Origin: Ambrosia x helenae
Lineage: Eukaryota > Streptophyta > Magnoliopsida > Asterales > Asteraceae
DNA length: 64,000 nt
Assembly (NCBI GenBank): GCA_030844895.1
Contig: CM061223.1
Location: 32,168,561-32,232,560, forward strand
Reading direction: 5' to 3'
Positions 20,851-32,960 of this stretch are shown in pieces. Position numbers and translations under genes: made by a program. Position 1 is the first letter of the stretch, and each line of letters opens with the position of its first letter. The notes beneath the pieces were generated by a model. The model saw only the letters and a list, made by a program, of their open reading frames with translations, was not told the DNA's origin and did no database searches.

Positions 20851-23800
20851 CCAAAGAAATAAAGTAGATATATGCCTAAAATGATACTGGCATGTGTTTT
20901 ACATCCACCGAAAACCAAGAAAACGGATAAAGCCGTGATAGGTCCAAAAGAATATATCACATGTTTTATATCGATTGAAACAAATAAAGTCGTGATATGT
21001 CTAAAATGATATTGATATGTGTTTAGAATCGACCGAAAACCATAAATACAAATATCGGTATGGTTCGTATACCGAATCCTTGAGAGAAAAAGTAAACACA
21101 TGTGTATTCAATTTAAAAGAAAAAGAAAACAAAAAAAATAATAAATAAATCAAAACTCTGTCGCTTAACTTTAAAGTACTTTTTTAGTTAGTAGATAAAA
21201 ATAAAAGCTATACTAATCATAATGTTAGATTGTTAGATAAAAACTAAATAAATAAATTCTTTTTTCACGTGTAAATTACTTGCCGGTGTGTATATATACG
21301 AAAATATAAACGAAAAATAAATAAAGGTTGTCTCACCTTAGCACCAAGGTCAAACTTGAAGGCCAACAAAGAACCAAGTGGAACTCCAACCACATAATAA
21401 CATCCAATATTCACATATGCAACAAATGTTTGCCATCCACATCCAACAGCAACGCCTATACGGTTTCAATTGTCAACAAAATCGATTACTAATTTATCAA
21501 TCACACACTAGTCACAAATGTGTATTGGTGGAATCATTGATTCTTGAATATCCGAAATGGAGGTGAGTTTATTGAGGAACCAAAATAAAAAAATATGAAA
21601 CCGAAGAAGCATTGGTAAACATGTAAAAAACACATAAAAAAATCACTGTTAAATGTGGAAAAACTATATTATTTTGCCAAATCTTTTAGGAGTTTTTATT
21701 TGTAGACACTTGTATAAGCCTCTTTAAAAAAATAGAATGATAAAAAAGTTAAAAAATTATTTAATGAAATTAGTAAAAAAAATAACATTTACAAAAATTA
21801 TTTTTTTATTTGAATGTTTTCTAAATGTATTTATATGTAAAAGCTTCAAAAAATATTAATATTTTTTTCAATGTACAAATGATTTTAAATGTGATTTACA
21901 TTTAAAACTAATGTTTCAATTGTTCCTTAGTTTTTCGTCGTTCCGCAGTGAACCTCTCTCTATCTAGGCATATATATTGGTAGAATATTGTATATCCGGA
22001 AGATAAAATCGATAATTTTACCTGAAAGAACAGGTTGAATGCCATTAAGGAGGATGGAAATCGCAAGCAGAGGGGTAAGTTCCGAGACTGCATTAGCGAC
22101 AGTTTCACCGTCGGTAAATGCGTAGCTTATAACGTGGCGAAGAGCTAAAATAATGATAGCACATATCAAACATATGACGAACGAGCTAAGAGTCACTACT
22201 ACTACTGCAAATGCTGCTGATTTAGGATGTCCCGCACCTAGCTCGTTGCTAACTCTTACACTGTACGTTAAATACAATTGTTTGGTCACTAAACATGAAT
22301 ATATAAACCAATAATAAGTATAGTGAAGTAATGACAAATGTTTTTTGTTTTAATGTTTTTTGTTTTTCCAAAATGCCAATAAGTATGGTGAATGATTTTT
22401 TCCATGCATGTTTAAATCTAGATTCTTTTTTTTTTCTATTATTATTGTTTATAAATCATAAGAGTTCATAGATAAGTTTATGTTAATTTGTTTTGGTTTC
22501 TAGTCAATAGTGCACTTGTTGAGGCTCAACATTATTGATTTTTTTCCTCTAATAATTCATTTAACAATTAGTTTTTCTTTCTATAATAAGTTATAAAATT
22601 ATTATAAAAAATCCAAATACACAAATTATGTTTATTTATTTTTTTCTGTTGAGATTCTGATAAAAAAAAGAACTTAATTTAAAATTAGAAAAAAAATTAA
22701 TTCCTGATAAAATTTATGTCAATGTCCTAAACAAAATAGATAAAATCGTATGATATTAGAGAAAATTAAATTTACATAATAATTTATAATAAATTTATTT
22801 CAGAATTTCAAAATAAGATAGAAAAAACTGTATGCTTAATTATTTTGAGTGAAATGCTACAAATTATTAAAGAAAAATTAAAAGTATACGTGAAATGAAT
22901 TATTAGAAAACAAAATGAAAAGAAAATCAATAGTGTTGAGTTCATTTGCTATATATCCCAACAAGGGGATTTTAAAAACCTACAAATAAAAAATATTTTA
23001 AAAACCTACAAATTAAATAAAAAATATTTGTGTTAACAAAATCACTTAAACAAACCTGACGGCAGCATTAAACCCGATTGAAATCATCATAACCCATCCA
23101 AGTATAGTAGAGCACACAGCCATTGAATCCAATGCAATTTCAGGATCTTTAAGTAGACCTGTGATCAATATCAATATTTGAAAGTACCACACCTCTAGAC
23201 ACAACATAACCGCAGACGACACCGATAATTTAAAAAAATCCCAAAGCCCCGAAAACGCCTGTATACTAAACCCGGTCCATGTCTCCTTAAACGCTCACTC
23301 TTCACTATATACACAAACTGTGCCCCCACAATCACCCACCATGAGAAACTCAACACGAGTGAGCCACCCAATACGCCCCAACCCCACTCGTACAACGCGA
23401 ACCATGTTAACGCAACATGGACCACTAGCATCACGGCTGCAATGTAGGCACTCGGGTTCACAACGCTTTGAGCCTGAAGGAACTTTTGTATTGGGAAGTT
23501 AGCCGCGTAGGCGAAGATTTGAGGGATGAGGCCGTAGATGAAGAGAGAAGCTGCGGCTGCGATTTCCAGGGATTGGCCGATCAAAAGCAAGAGTGATTTG
23601 GAAAAGATGTAGAGGAACATAAGAGGAATGGCGGTTGCCATTAAAAGAATGGTTGATCTTTGAAGATAAACGCCAAGCATTTCGTATTGGTGAGCTCCAT
23701 AGGCTTGCCCACATAGTGTCTCCACTGCACTTCCCATCCAAGCTACAAACAGTTAATATAATTAATAATGTATCAATCGGTATCATAATAAATATATCTT

Positions 23801-23859
23801 GTATATATTTACCATTAATCCACCTTCAATATTTGTTATAGTGTCATCTGGTAAGTTAG

Positions 23860-23862
<3 letters not shown>

Positions 23863-23894
<32 letters not shown>
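23863..23894. repeat. Poly(T) run of about 32 in MATE intron 1
   Basis: A plain homopolymer lies about 120 bases from the exon 2 acceptor on the upstream side. On the minus strand it is poly(A), and it may be the tail of a retroposed sequence, though no body was recognised. Confidence 0.9.
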
Positions 23895-23896
<2 letters not shown>

Positions 23897-24238
23897 GGTA
23901 TCGCGTAAGTTAAGTGACTAATCTTTAAATGATTATATTGTTGACCAAATTTATAACAGGTCATGTGATTTAATTACAAGTAGAATATATGCAGATGTAA
24001 TAATGTCATAAAATAACAATATATATCTACTACTACTACTCTATTTTGATAATTGTGTTGTTTTTTCACTATTAGTGATAAAAAAAATATTTATTTGATG
24101 TGATAATAGTAATGATGATTTTTAATGTTAATGCCTGAATTAATGGCACTACATAACACTTGAATAAACTTTGTCCCTGGCCTTTTTATATTTTAATAGA
24201 TAGTACTTTATCCGCTCCATCTGGTACTTTAACATTTT

Positions 24239-24242
<4 letters not shown>

Positions 24243-24297
<55 letters not shown>
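24243..24297. repeat. (TAA)n microsatellite in MATE intron 1
   Basis: About 18 perfect triplets. The poly-Asn open frame across it is an artefact. Confidence 0.97.
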
Positions 24298-24555
24298 CTC
24301 AAACAATATCAGTTCTGCCTCCCCAATCAGTTGCTACATGCTAGCATGCTACCGGCCACAATAGGCCAATGCCCTCAAAGTATGTCCTTACTGACTTAGT
24401 CCATAGGATTTGTCTTCAGATATAAATCTGTAACATATTAATATTAGTGAAACACAAGGAGGCAACATAATTTTGGTGAGGATGATGTACGTATATGTAT
24501 ATTATTTAAAATGTGTTTCATTTTAATTTATATTAATCATAGTTAATAGTATTAA

Positions 24556-24556
24556 C

Positions 24557-24602
<46 letters not shown>
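24556..24602. repeat. (TAA)n microsatellite in MATE intron 1, second array
   Basis: About 16 triplets, some 260 bases from the first array; the two flank unique AT-rich DNA. Confidence 0.95.
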
Positions 24603-25824
24603 GACAGTGATAAGTAGTAATAATTATCGTTATCATTATGAAACAATACAAATTTAAAATTACAAACAAGATATCAAAAGAAAATTAAGTATAATAATAA
24701 ATGTTAGAAGTAGACTTTAGGGTTGTGTTTGTCTTTAAAAAAAATGTATATAAAAAAACAAATAAGAGAATCCAAACAATTTAACGGTATACCGTAGTCA
24801 TCAAAATACTCCATCAAGCAAAAATAAAATTACTAAAATTAAACGAAAAATACATATCTATCAAGAATATTCACAAAAAAAGTTATTTTTAGTGAATTTA
24901 CCTAATATTTATTTCGTTTTTTTAATTAATTTGTATATTTTAAATCTATATGTATACCCACCTCTTTGATTTGTTGTAATGTGATCAAATTTTGTCTTTT
25001 CGTTATAGTTTTAATTTCCCGAGTGACACATCTGTCTGCTTGCTAGAATTGTAGTCAAATATATATGATCATGATTCAAGACCGAACAATTTTAAATTAT
25101 AAAGCCTGCTTAAACAACTTAGTGCTTTCTTTTAATTAACTAAAGCCAACATAATTCTTAGAGCAAAATGGAAACCAAAAACTAAAATTAAGTTATTTTC
25201 CTCATTCAAATACAACATTATTTTACGTTTTCCAACAACCACCTTTGTTTAAATTTATAGCCAAATAAATATTCTACTGTAAATGATACGCGCATGAGAA
25301 TAAAAACGAAGATATATATTAATACTTATGTAGGTTATAGCAATTAAAAAGAAGAACATATATAAATGTAAGTTATTTTGAGCAACATATATTATATATA
25401 TATTACCATAAACACCATAGGCGAAGAGTTGGACACCATTGTTGCCGAGGGACGCTGCGGCCAGCTCAAGATTACCAAGGTGGCCACAGAAGATTTGGGT
25501 CGACATCGATGTCACGTTGTTCAACACGTACACTATGATCACAGGAGCCGCTAGCCGAAACAAACTATACAGTTCCATGGACGTAGCTTTCTGAAATCGC
25601 CTAAATGATGTTAAACTCGTGTCGGATAGTATCTTCTCCAGCTCCGAGCTCACCGATTCACCCGCTGGCAGCGGTTGCACCACCAGTGGTTTGTGTTAAC
25701 TCACCATCTTGAGTACAGACTGGATCTATTGCCATTGGCTATAGAGATAGAACCCGTGAATAGAATGATGCTTTTGAGTTTAGACTAAGGTCTCATATGA
25801 GTTGATTAGATGTTGTTATTGATA

Positions 25825-25832
25825 CTTATATA
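25825..25832 (-). promoter_or_regulatory. Candidate TATA box of the MATE gene
   Basis: The minus strand reads TGTATATAAGTATC, 118 bases upstream of the ATG at 25707, leaving room for a 5' UTR of about 90 bases. A CCAAT-like word (AGCCAATGG) near 25737 would lie inside that UTR. Confidence 0.5.
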
Positions 25833-25839
25833 CAAATAA

Positions 25840-26364
25840 ATTTTACATATGAAGATGTCTGGTTTCCAAAAGTGCATAAACATCCCCTAATGTATTTGTT
25901 TTTTAGTTAATTACTATTTTTTTTTTTTTAACGTATTGTTATTATTGTATTTAGTGTAACTTTAAAGCAATTATATATAGGATCCGGATCATTTGAAAAC
26001 TCGTCTGAATTGCGAGAACTTGAGAATTCTCCTAAGCCAACCAAAATGTACCAATGTATAATATTTTGTAATATTTTAATAAGGAAGTAAAAATGTTATT
26101 TTATGCTATTATGAATGGGTATTTTAGTAATTTACAAAATGAAATGATTAATCCTTTTTATCTCACTCTCTTTAATTAAAAACCATCTATATTCTCTTTT
26201 TGTATTTCAGATTTTCATCACCTTTCTCTCTCTGTCATTCTCTCTCTCACACACATATTCAAACACCAACATCAAACACACAAACATATCTTTTTGAGGG
26301 AATCAGATGGGTTTAAGGTTTAGGTGGTGGGGGTGATAGTGAACGGCGGAGGTGACGGTTTGTG
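25840..26364. other. Region upstream of MATE up to the G2 insertion, no gene seen
   Basis: It is AT-rich, with a CT/CA-rich stretch (26210-26290) and a GGTGG-rich end. That end continues, after G2, in the similar GGTGG-rich sequence at 37794. The words GAACTTGAGAATTCTC near 26020 look transposon-like but no element could be delimited. Confidence 0.55.
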
Positions 26365-26369
26365 GGGGT

Positions 26370-29195
26370 TGTCACACCCTCAAATTTCCACTGCGAGGTT
26401 TATACCGCGAGGCGTATGACATACCAGGATCCCATTCCCATAGCCATAAGTCATATGAACGAACTCTAAATGCCCAAACCATTTAGTTCGTTTTCAAAAA
26501 CCAAGTTTAGTTAAGCTGCGGAAGCGTAAACCAAATTTAAACCTTTTAAAACCATGCGCAAAACAACGCGCCCAAATTAAAACCATATGAAGGAAAATGT
26601 AAAAGCATAATTTGTAATTTAGGTGTATGCCCAAGACACAAATGCAGTGAAGTGTGCTGTGCTTTCTAATCGTGGCACCGGAAGCTAACTACCTGCAAAA
26701 GCATGTATATCGTGGGTCAACAAACAATGTTGGTGAGTTCACAAAGTAAAGAAAGTGAGTAAGTAAATGCGCTGGTTTCCAAAAACCACGTAACCAAGTA
26801 AAAGCATAGGTCCCTAAGACCAAAAAGTTCAAGTGTTATCAGTTTAATCATGTCATGGTAGCTAACCCACTCATTGCAACTAAACAGGAGATTATTGGGA
26901 ACCTTCAGTAATGTGTTAACATAAGTTAAACTGCCTTAGGAACTAGTGTCTATCAACACTAGCATAATAGATGTGGTCAAATTTCATGCGCATGCTCCCA
27001 GCATCGCAAACATGAGGTTGCTGCACAACCTATTAGCGCTATCAACTAATACCCCGTTCGCCTCCAGCGATTAACCCAATAATATGTAAGGACTTTTCAG
27101 TGATAGAGTGTTTAGTTGACAAAGGACCAATAAGTTTTAAACTGATCAAAGCGCAATCCACCCGAGGATTCGTAACGGACTCTCCTAAGGAGTCAATGTC
27201 CAAGTAGTCCCAAACCGGACTAGAAAACATTTACCAAAGTTGTCTCACCCTGAGACGCATGCTTTTGAGAAAAAGTAGTGAAACTCACCTTAGTATGCAA
27301 GCAAGTAAATCCAATTCCAAAGTAGGGTGTGCTACCGACTCCCTAATACATGTGCCACTAAGTGAGTATATGTGTAATACCATTACACCATATAACCCGT
27401 TTGTCCAAGACGTTCAAAAGTTTAAAACCGTGTAAGTGACACCTAGCGATTCTACATGCATAAGTAAACTCTACTGACCCTGTTGGTGAATATGTTGGAT
27501 ATCATCAGTTTTACACTTCATATGCATCTCATATAAGTGTCCATTCAAGTTCATGTCAATTACATACTACATAAGACTCCAAATAGTCACATAAACATAC
27601 ATTACACAATCAGCGTTTTTAGGACAGATTATGCGCCATAAAAACTAATTTATTAAAAATATTTACCCAGTAGGTTAGACTCCCAAACTTTTACTAAATA
27701 TTCTAGGGGGTCTACTGGACAATCTCATATTTTTATTTTGTGATAAAACCATGTATAAAAATTATGAAAAATCACACAACACAGCTATGTCCAGAAAATA
27801 CACACAACAGATCAGTTTAGTAGAAAAATTCTAAAAAATCGTGTATTCATCCAAACGGGATGAATCCACTTGGAAAAATCAAGTTATTCCAATGTTAATC
27901 TACTGTCAAAATTTCATAACTTAATTCCTTGTAAAACTCGAGTTATGATTGTTCAAAGTTGACTCAGTTTGTTAATCCGAAAATCCGATATGACCTTTAA
28001 TAAAAAAAATTCCAAAAACATATCAAACGACATCCAAATCAGATGATTTTGCCAATTCTAAAACTCTAAGACCATGTACAATCTATTCATGCAAAGAATC
28101 GGTTAAACTAATGATTTTCAAGCCACGTAACAGACCCTACAAGTCGACATTCAGATTCTGTCCAGATTTTCATCATGCAATATCATCAATTATATCAAAC
28201 CCTAGTTGCATATTATCAATCAATAACACCTAATAATCATCATACAACATTAATAAGAGCCACATCTGATCAAAACCCTAATGATACATCATAAACATCA
28301 TCATTCATAAACCCTAGGAGTCTAAAACATCAAGAATATGCAAAATCATGCAACCTATCAATTACTAATCGCATAAGATTATGTTTAGCCCATTCAATCT
28401 TTATAAACTTCAAGTTTTAATCTTTATGAAAAGGTTTCAGACATGGACAAATTTAGTTATAAGGTTTTATAACATATTAAAGAAGATTAAAACAAAAGAG
28501 ATTGAAGATTATACCGCAAGCTCTTCAAAACAATTAACCGAACGCTCTTGAAGCTTCCCGATCGATGTTCTTGCGCCTTAGCAGGTGTTTAGGGGTTAAT
28601 ATTTCGTAAAAGGGTTGTAGGGGCGATTAGGGTTTGAGTTTAGGAGATACAAGAGGCTTAAGGTTGATTAAATACTAGTTTAAGGCGGTTTGGTGATACC
28701 TGGTGCCCACGCTCGGCCGCTCGAAGGCTGTGAGTGGCCGCTCACAGCTCTTCGGCCCGCGTCGGGTTGCCTGCTTCGTCGTACAACGTGTTTTCATCGA
28801 TGTTTTCCCTATTTTGGACCATAATAAGTGTAACCCCATGTGTTAAGACCCTAACCATCCTACGGTCCTCCTATTACGATTTTTATTAACGTATTCGGTT
28901 TAAGTTCACGTAATCACAAACAGTTTGCACATAGTTTAACAGAGTATCATAGAAGCACGTAATTGCAATCAATATCAATCAATTAATTCACAATTATTTA
29001 ACTACATCGTTCACCAACGTCCGAGGTTCACTAATCATGTATACAGTCTGGTAGTTCCCGAATTACCACTTCATGCAGTTATTAACCTATAACTATGCAA
29101 CGTGTGTCCTATCTTGCTAACCCTAGTTAAGTAGAATGCAAGGAATGTAACTAGAGTTTAGTTAAAGTGAGAACCTGAAATTGCGGGGTATCACA
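26370..29195 (-). repeat. 3' LTR of G2, 2826 bp
   Basis: The plus strand starts TGTCACACCC and ends GGGGTATCACA; it is followed by CATCCCCAAG (polypurine tract on the minus strand). It contains a G+C-rich block with the palindromic words GTGAGTGGCCGCTCAC at about 28728-28745 that the other LTR lacks. No gene is present. Confidence 0.93.
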
Positions 29196-29337
29196 TCATC
29201 CCCAAGTTGAAAAAAATTTTGTCCCGAAATTCAGTAAGTAAACAGTAAAGCCAGCTTAGAAATGTCTTAGTAATGTGTGCTTGGTACATGGATGTCACAT
29301 CATCCCCAAGTTGAAAGGAATTTCGCCCCGAAATTTA
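29191..29337 (-). repeat. Duplicated polypurine-tract region of G2
   Basis: The phrase TCACATCATCCCCAAGTTGA plus an AATTT..CCCGAAATT tail occurs at 29191-29240 and again at 29295-29340, about 104 bases apart. Only the first copy adjoins the LTR end. Confidence 0.75.
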
Positions 29338-32300
29338 CTTTGAGCGAGCTGCTTTATGTTCGGCGTTTGATCTATGCATAGGTTCAGGTTCAGTAAAGAG
29401 GTGTGTGGATATTTGAGCCGCATCTGATCTCTGCGCTCCCACGTATATTTCAGTCCTAGACGAGAATTCCATCGTACCTTGACAATAGGTATAATACTTT
29501 GTCTGAGTTTCTTGACGCCCTGCTCAAGAATCTCCACTGGTTCTTCCACGAATCGTAGCTGGTCGTCCACCTGGATCTCCTCCAGTAGCACTACCAGTGT
29601 CATATCCGATAGGCATTTCTTTAGGTTTGATACGTGGAATACGTTGCGCACTCCACTGAGTTCATCAGGCAGATTCAACTTGTAAGCTACCGGACCAATC
29701 CTTTTGACAATTTCGAATGGTCCAACGTATCGTGGGTTCAACTTTCCCCGTTTTCCAAAGCGTATCACCCCATTCCAAGGTGACACCTTCAATAGAACAT
29801 TGTCCTCAACTTGGAACTCCAAAGGTTTCCTACGCTTATCAGTGTAGCTTTTCTGTCGATCACGAGCAGCAACCATCTGGTTTCTGATTTGCACTATCTT
29901 CTCAGAAGTTTCGTGCACCAGTTCGGGACCTGTTAGCTGGCTATCCCCAACTTCAGTCCAACAGATGGGAGACCTACACTTGCGTCCATAAAGTGCCTCA
30001 AAAGGCGCACACTGAATCGAAGTATGGTAGCTGTTGTTATACGAGAATTCAATCAAAGGCAAGTGCTTATCCCAACTGTTGCCAAAATCCACCACGCACG
30101 CTCGTAGTAGATCTTCCAATGTTTGGATGGTACGTTCACTCTGTCCATCTGTCTGTGGGTAATAGGTTGTGCTCATATCTAAGCAAGTCCCCAAAGCGTT
30201 TTGGAGAGTAGTCCAAAAATGAGAAGTGAATCACGCATCGCGATCAGATATGATAGAATTAGGCACCCCATGCCTAGAGACTACCTCCTTGATGTAGAGA
30301 TTGGCTAGTTTCTCCAGCGAGTCGGTTTCCTTTATTACTAGAAAATGTGCCGATTTGGTTAAACGATCTACAGTAACCCAAATCATGTTATGGCCAGTTG
30401 GCGTTCTAGAGAGCTTTGTGATGAAATCGATGGAAATTTTGTCCCATTTCCACATAGGGATTTCTAGTTGCTGGAGTAGGCCTGAAGGTTTCTGATATTC
30501 AATCTTAGCCTTCGCACAAGTCAAGCACTTACTAACATAAGTGGCTATCTCAGCTTTCATGTTTGGCCACCAGTAAAGAGTTTTGAGATCTTGGTACATC
30601 TTGTCCGAACCAGGATGTACCGAATATCGAGAAGTGTGAGCTTCATCGAGCACCAGTTGTCTGAGATCCCCAAAACGTGGTATCCAGACTCGATTCAGAA
30701 AGTATTGAAGACCATCTGTCTTTAGTTCTAGATGCTTATCAGCACCATGTAGAGTTTCAAGCCCGATGTTTTCTTCTTTCAAAGCCTCGCCCTGGGCTTC
30801 ACGTATCTTATCAGGAAGATTAGAATGTATAGTGAGTTGTAAAGCTCGCACCTGTTTGGGTTTCGTTTCCTTACGACTAAGGGCATCAGCTACTACATTA
30901 GCTTTCCCTGGGCGATATTTGATGGCACAGTCATAATTATTCAGAAGCTCGACCCATCGACGTTGTCGCATGTTCAGATCCTTCTGATCGAATATGTGTT
31001 ACAGGCTTTTGTGGCCAGTGAAGATTATACACTTCGTCCCATAGAGATAATGCCTCCAGATCTTTAGAGCAAAAACCACTGCTCCTAGTTACAAGTCATG
31101 GGCGGTGTAGTTCTTCTCATGAACCTTTAATTGACTTGAAGCATACGCGATCACCTTATCACGCTGCATCAGCACACACCCGAACCCTTGGATAGATGCA
31201 TCACAGTACACCACAAAGTCCTCTGTGCCCTCAGGTAGTGATAGTATAGGTGCACTGCAAAGCTTTGTCTTCAATAATTGAAAAGCAGATTCTCGGGCAT
31301 CTCCCCACTTGTAAGAAATCCCCTTCTATGTCAAAGCAGTGAGGGGTTGAGCGATCTTAGAGAATCCCTCAACGAATCTGCGATGGTATCCCGCAAGAGC
31401 AAGAAACTGGCGCACCTCTGTAGGAGTCTTAGGAGCCTCCCACTTTTTAATTGCATCAATCTTGGCGGGATCGACATGTATTCTTGCCTCGTTAACCACA
31501 TGTCCTAGAAACTGGACTTCTCGAATCCAAAAGTCACATTTAGAGAATTTCGCGTACAACTGATCATTTCTCAAGAATTCCAAGATCAGCTGCAGGTGTT
31601 GCTTGTGCTCTTCCCTGCTCTTGGAATAAATCAGTATGTCATCTATGAACACTATTGAGAATTTGTCCAAATAAGGCTTACACACGCGGTTCATTAGATC
31701 CATGAACACAGCCGGTGCATTGGTTAGCCCAAATGGCATCACCAAAAACTCATAATGTCCATAACGAGTTCGGAAGGCTGTCTTCGCCACATCCTCCTCT
31801 CGGACTCTCAGTTGATGGTATCCTGACCTCAAGTCAATCTTAGAATAGAAACTCGACCCTTGTAGCTGGTCGAACAAGTCATCAATACGAGGCAACAGGT
31901 AGTGGTTCTTAACCGTCACTTTGTTCAACTCCCGATAATCAATACACATGCGGAAACTCACATTCTTCTTCTTAACAAACAGAACTGGGGCTTCCCAAGG
32001 TGAAGAACTAGGCCAAATAAAGCCCATATTTAATAGCTCTTGGAGTTGGGTAGACAGTTCTTGAAGCTCGGCTGGTGCTAGGCGGTATGGTGCGCGTGCA
32101 ACTGGAGCTGATCCAGGTACAAGATCAATTTGAAACTCCACTTGATGACCAGGTGGAAGTCCAGGTAGTTCCTCTGGGAAATCTCAGACTACTGGGATGT
32201 CCTCAATGTTAGTTTCAGTTTTAGCTTCAGCTCGAGTGTCAGATATTTTAGCCAAAATAGCTGGACAGTCCTTACGAATACACTTCTGAGCTTTCAAAAA

Positions 32301-32960
32301 GGAGATGATGCCCACCAAGGCACCACCACGATCACCCTGTATAGATAATAGTTCTCCACTTGGGAGGGGGATACGAACAATCTTCTCCTGACAGAGGATT
32401 TCAGCGTGTGGCTTGGACAACCAGTCCATGCCAACCACGAGATCAAAGCTTCCTAGGGTGATAGGTAAAAGGTTGATGACAAACAATTGCCCATATAGCT
32501 CGAGCTTACAGTCACAATGGATGTGGGTTACCTCAACAGGCTTCCCATCAGCTAGCTCTATGGTGTACGGGGTATCAAGAAGAGTAGGAACCATCCCTAG
32601 TTGTTTGCTAAGTTTAGATGACATAAAACTATAGTCCGCACCAGTATCATATAAAATAGAAGCAAGAGTGTCATTCAAGGAACACGTTCCCGTCACGGCA
32701 ATGTTATCAGTCCTAGCTTCCCCAAAATCAATCACAAATGTTCTTCCACGAGCCCCATTGTTGTTGTTGCCGTTGTTGTTGTTGAAGGACTTATACCTCA
32801 CACTATCCCACGTTCTCTTGCTATCACCAAAAGTAGAAGATGAAGCACCATGCTTCGGAAAAGTACCATGCTCAACAGCCTCATCAGTGAGTTTGCGAAC
32901 CAGGTGAAAGATTTTTTAGATTCTGGGTAGGTGAGCTGCAGTGGCCATGCCACGAATCTG
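29295..32960 (-). pseudogene. G2 gag C-terminus and pol, multiply interrupted
   Basis: Pieces in order on the minus strand: a gag remnant near 32960 (PQIRGMA-like); protease 32801-32184 (DTGADYSF, VVGMDWL); RT 32141-31326 (catalytic FIDD); RNase H 31274-31089; the RNase H end with the integrase zinc finger and core 30971-30231; and the integrase end with chromodomain 30194-29295. The breaks are single in-frame stops: TGA after 32184, TAG near 31326, TAA near 31089, TAA near 31010, TGA near 30231. Reading on through each stop restores pol homology to G1, so these are point mutations and not rearrangements. The capsid and zinc-knuckle part of gag is missing. It is non-functional. Confidence 0.9.

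Larger units (their letters stand above)
20414..25707 (-). pseudogene. MATE (DETOXIFICATION-type) transporter gene, six exons, probably inactive
   Basis: MATE proteins are 12-helix H+- or Na+-coupled exporters of flavonoids, alkaloids and other compounds at plant vacuolar or plasma membranes. Exons (minus strand): 25707-25407, 23742-23056, 22260-22022, 21455-21337, 20656-20570, 20479-20414; all introns are GT-AG and phases agree. Family landmarks include ELYSLFRLAAPVIIVYVLNN, GMGSAVETLCGQ-like (MGSAVETLCGQAYGA), FPIQKFLQAQS, RVSNELGAGHP, NGIQPVLSG and GCGWQTFVAYVNIGCYY. The last exon ends with a basic tail of about 20 residues. Expected length is about 499 residues, normal for the family and closest in feel to the DTX40/TT12 group. 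Two lesions are visible. Codon 4 after the only suitable ATG (25707) is TAA at 25696-25698. Exon 2 is 687 nt, one short of frame, with the shift at 23285-23293 where an A-run has two As instead of an expected three. Start at the internal Met of ATSMELYS would bypass only the first lesion. Confidence 0.85.

Noticed and set aside
23056..23742. An extra intron between the two halves of MATE exon 2 near 23165
   Set aside because: The coding sequence ...ILIT-GLLKDP... is continuous there; only the 1-nt shift at 23285-23293 separates the halves.
24160..24399. Open frame with a long poly-Asn tract
   Set aside because: It is produced by the (TAA)n microsatellite in an intron of the MATE gene.
25672..25710. 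A tiny intron after ATG (strong-looking GTGAGT donor at 25702-25704) bypassing the TAA in the MATE gene
   Set aside because: The nearest in-frame-compatible acceptor would give an intron of only about 45 nt, too short for normal plant splicing.
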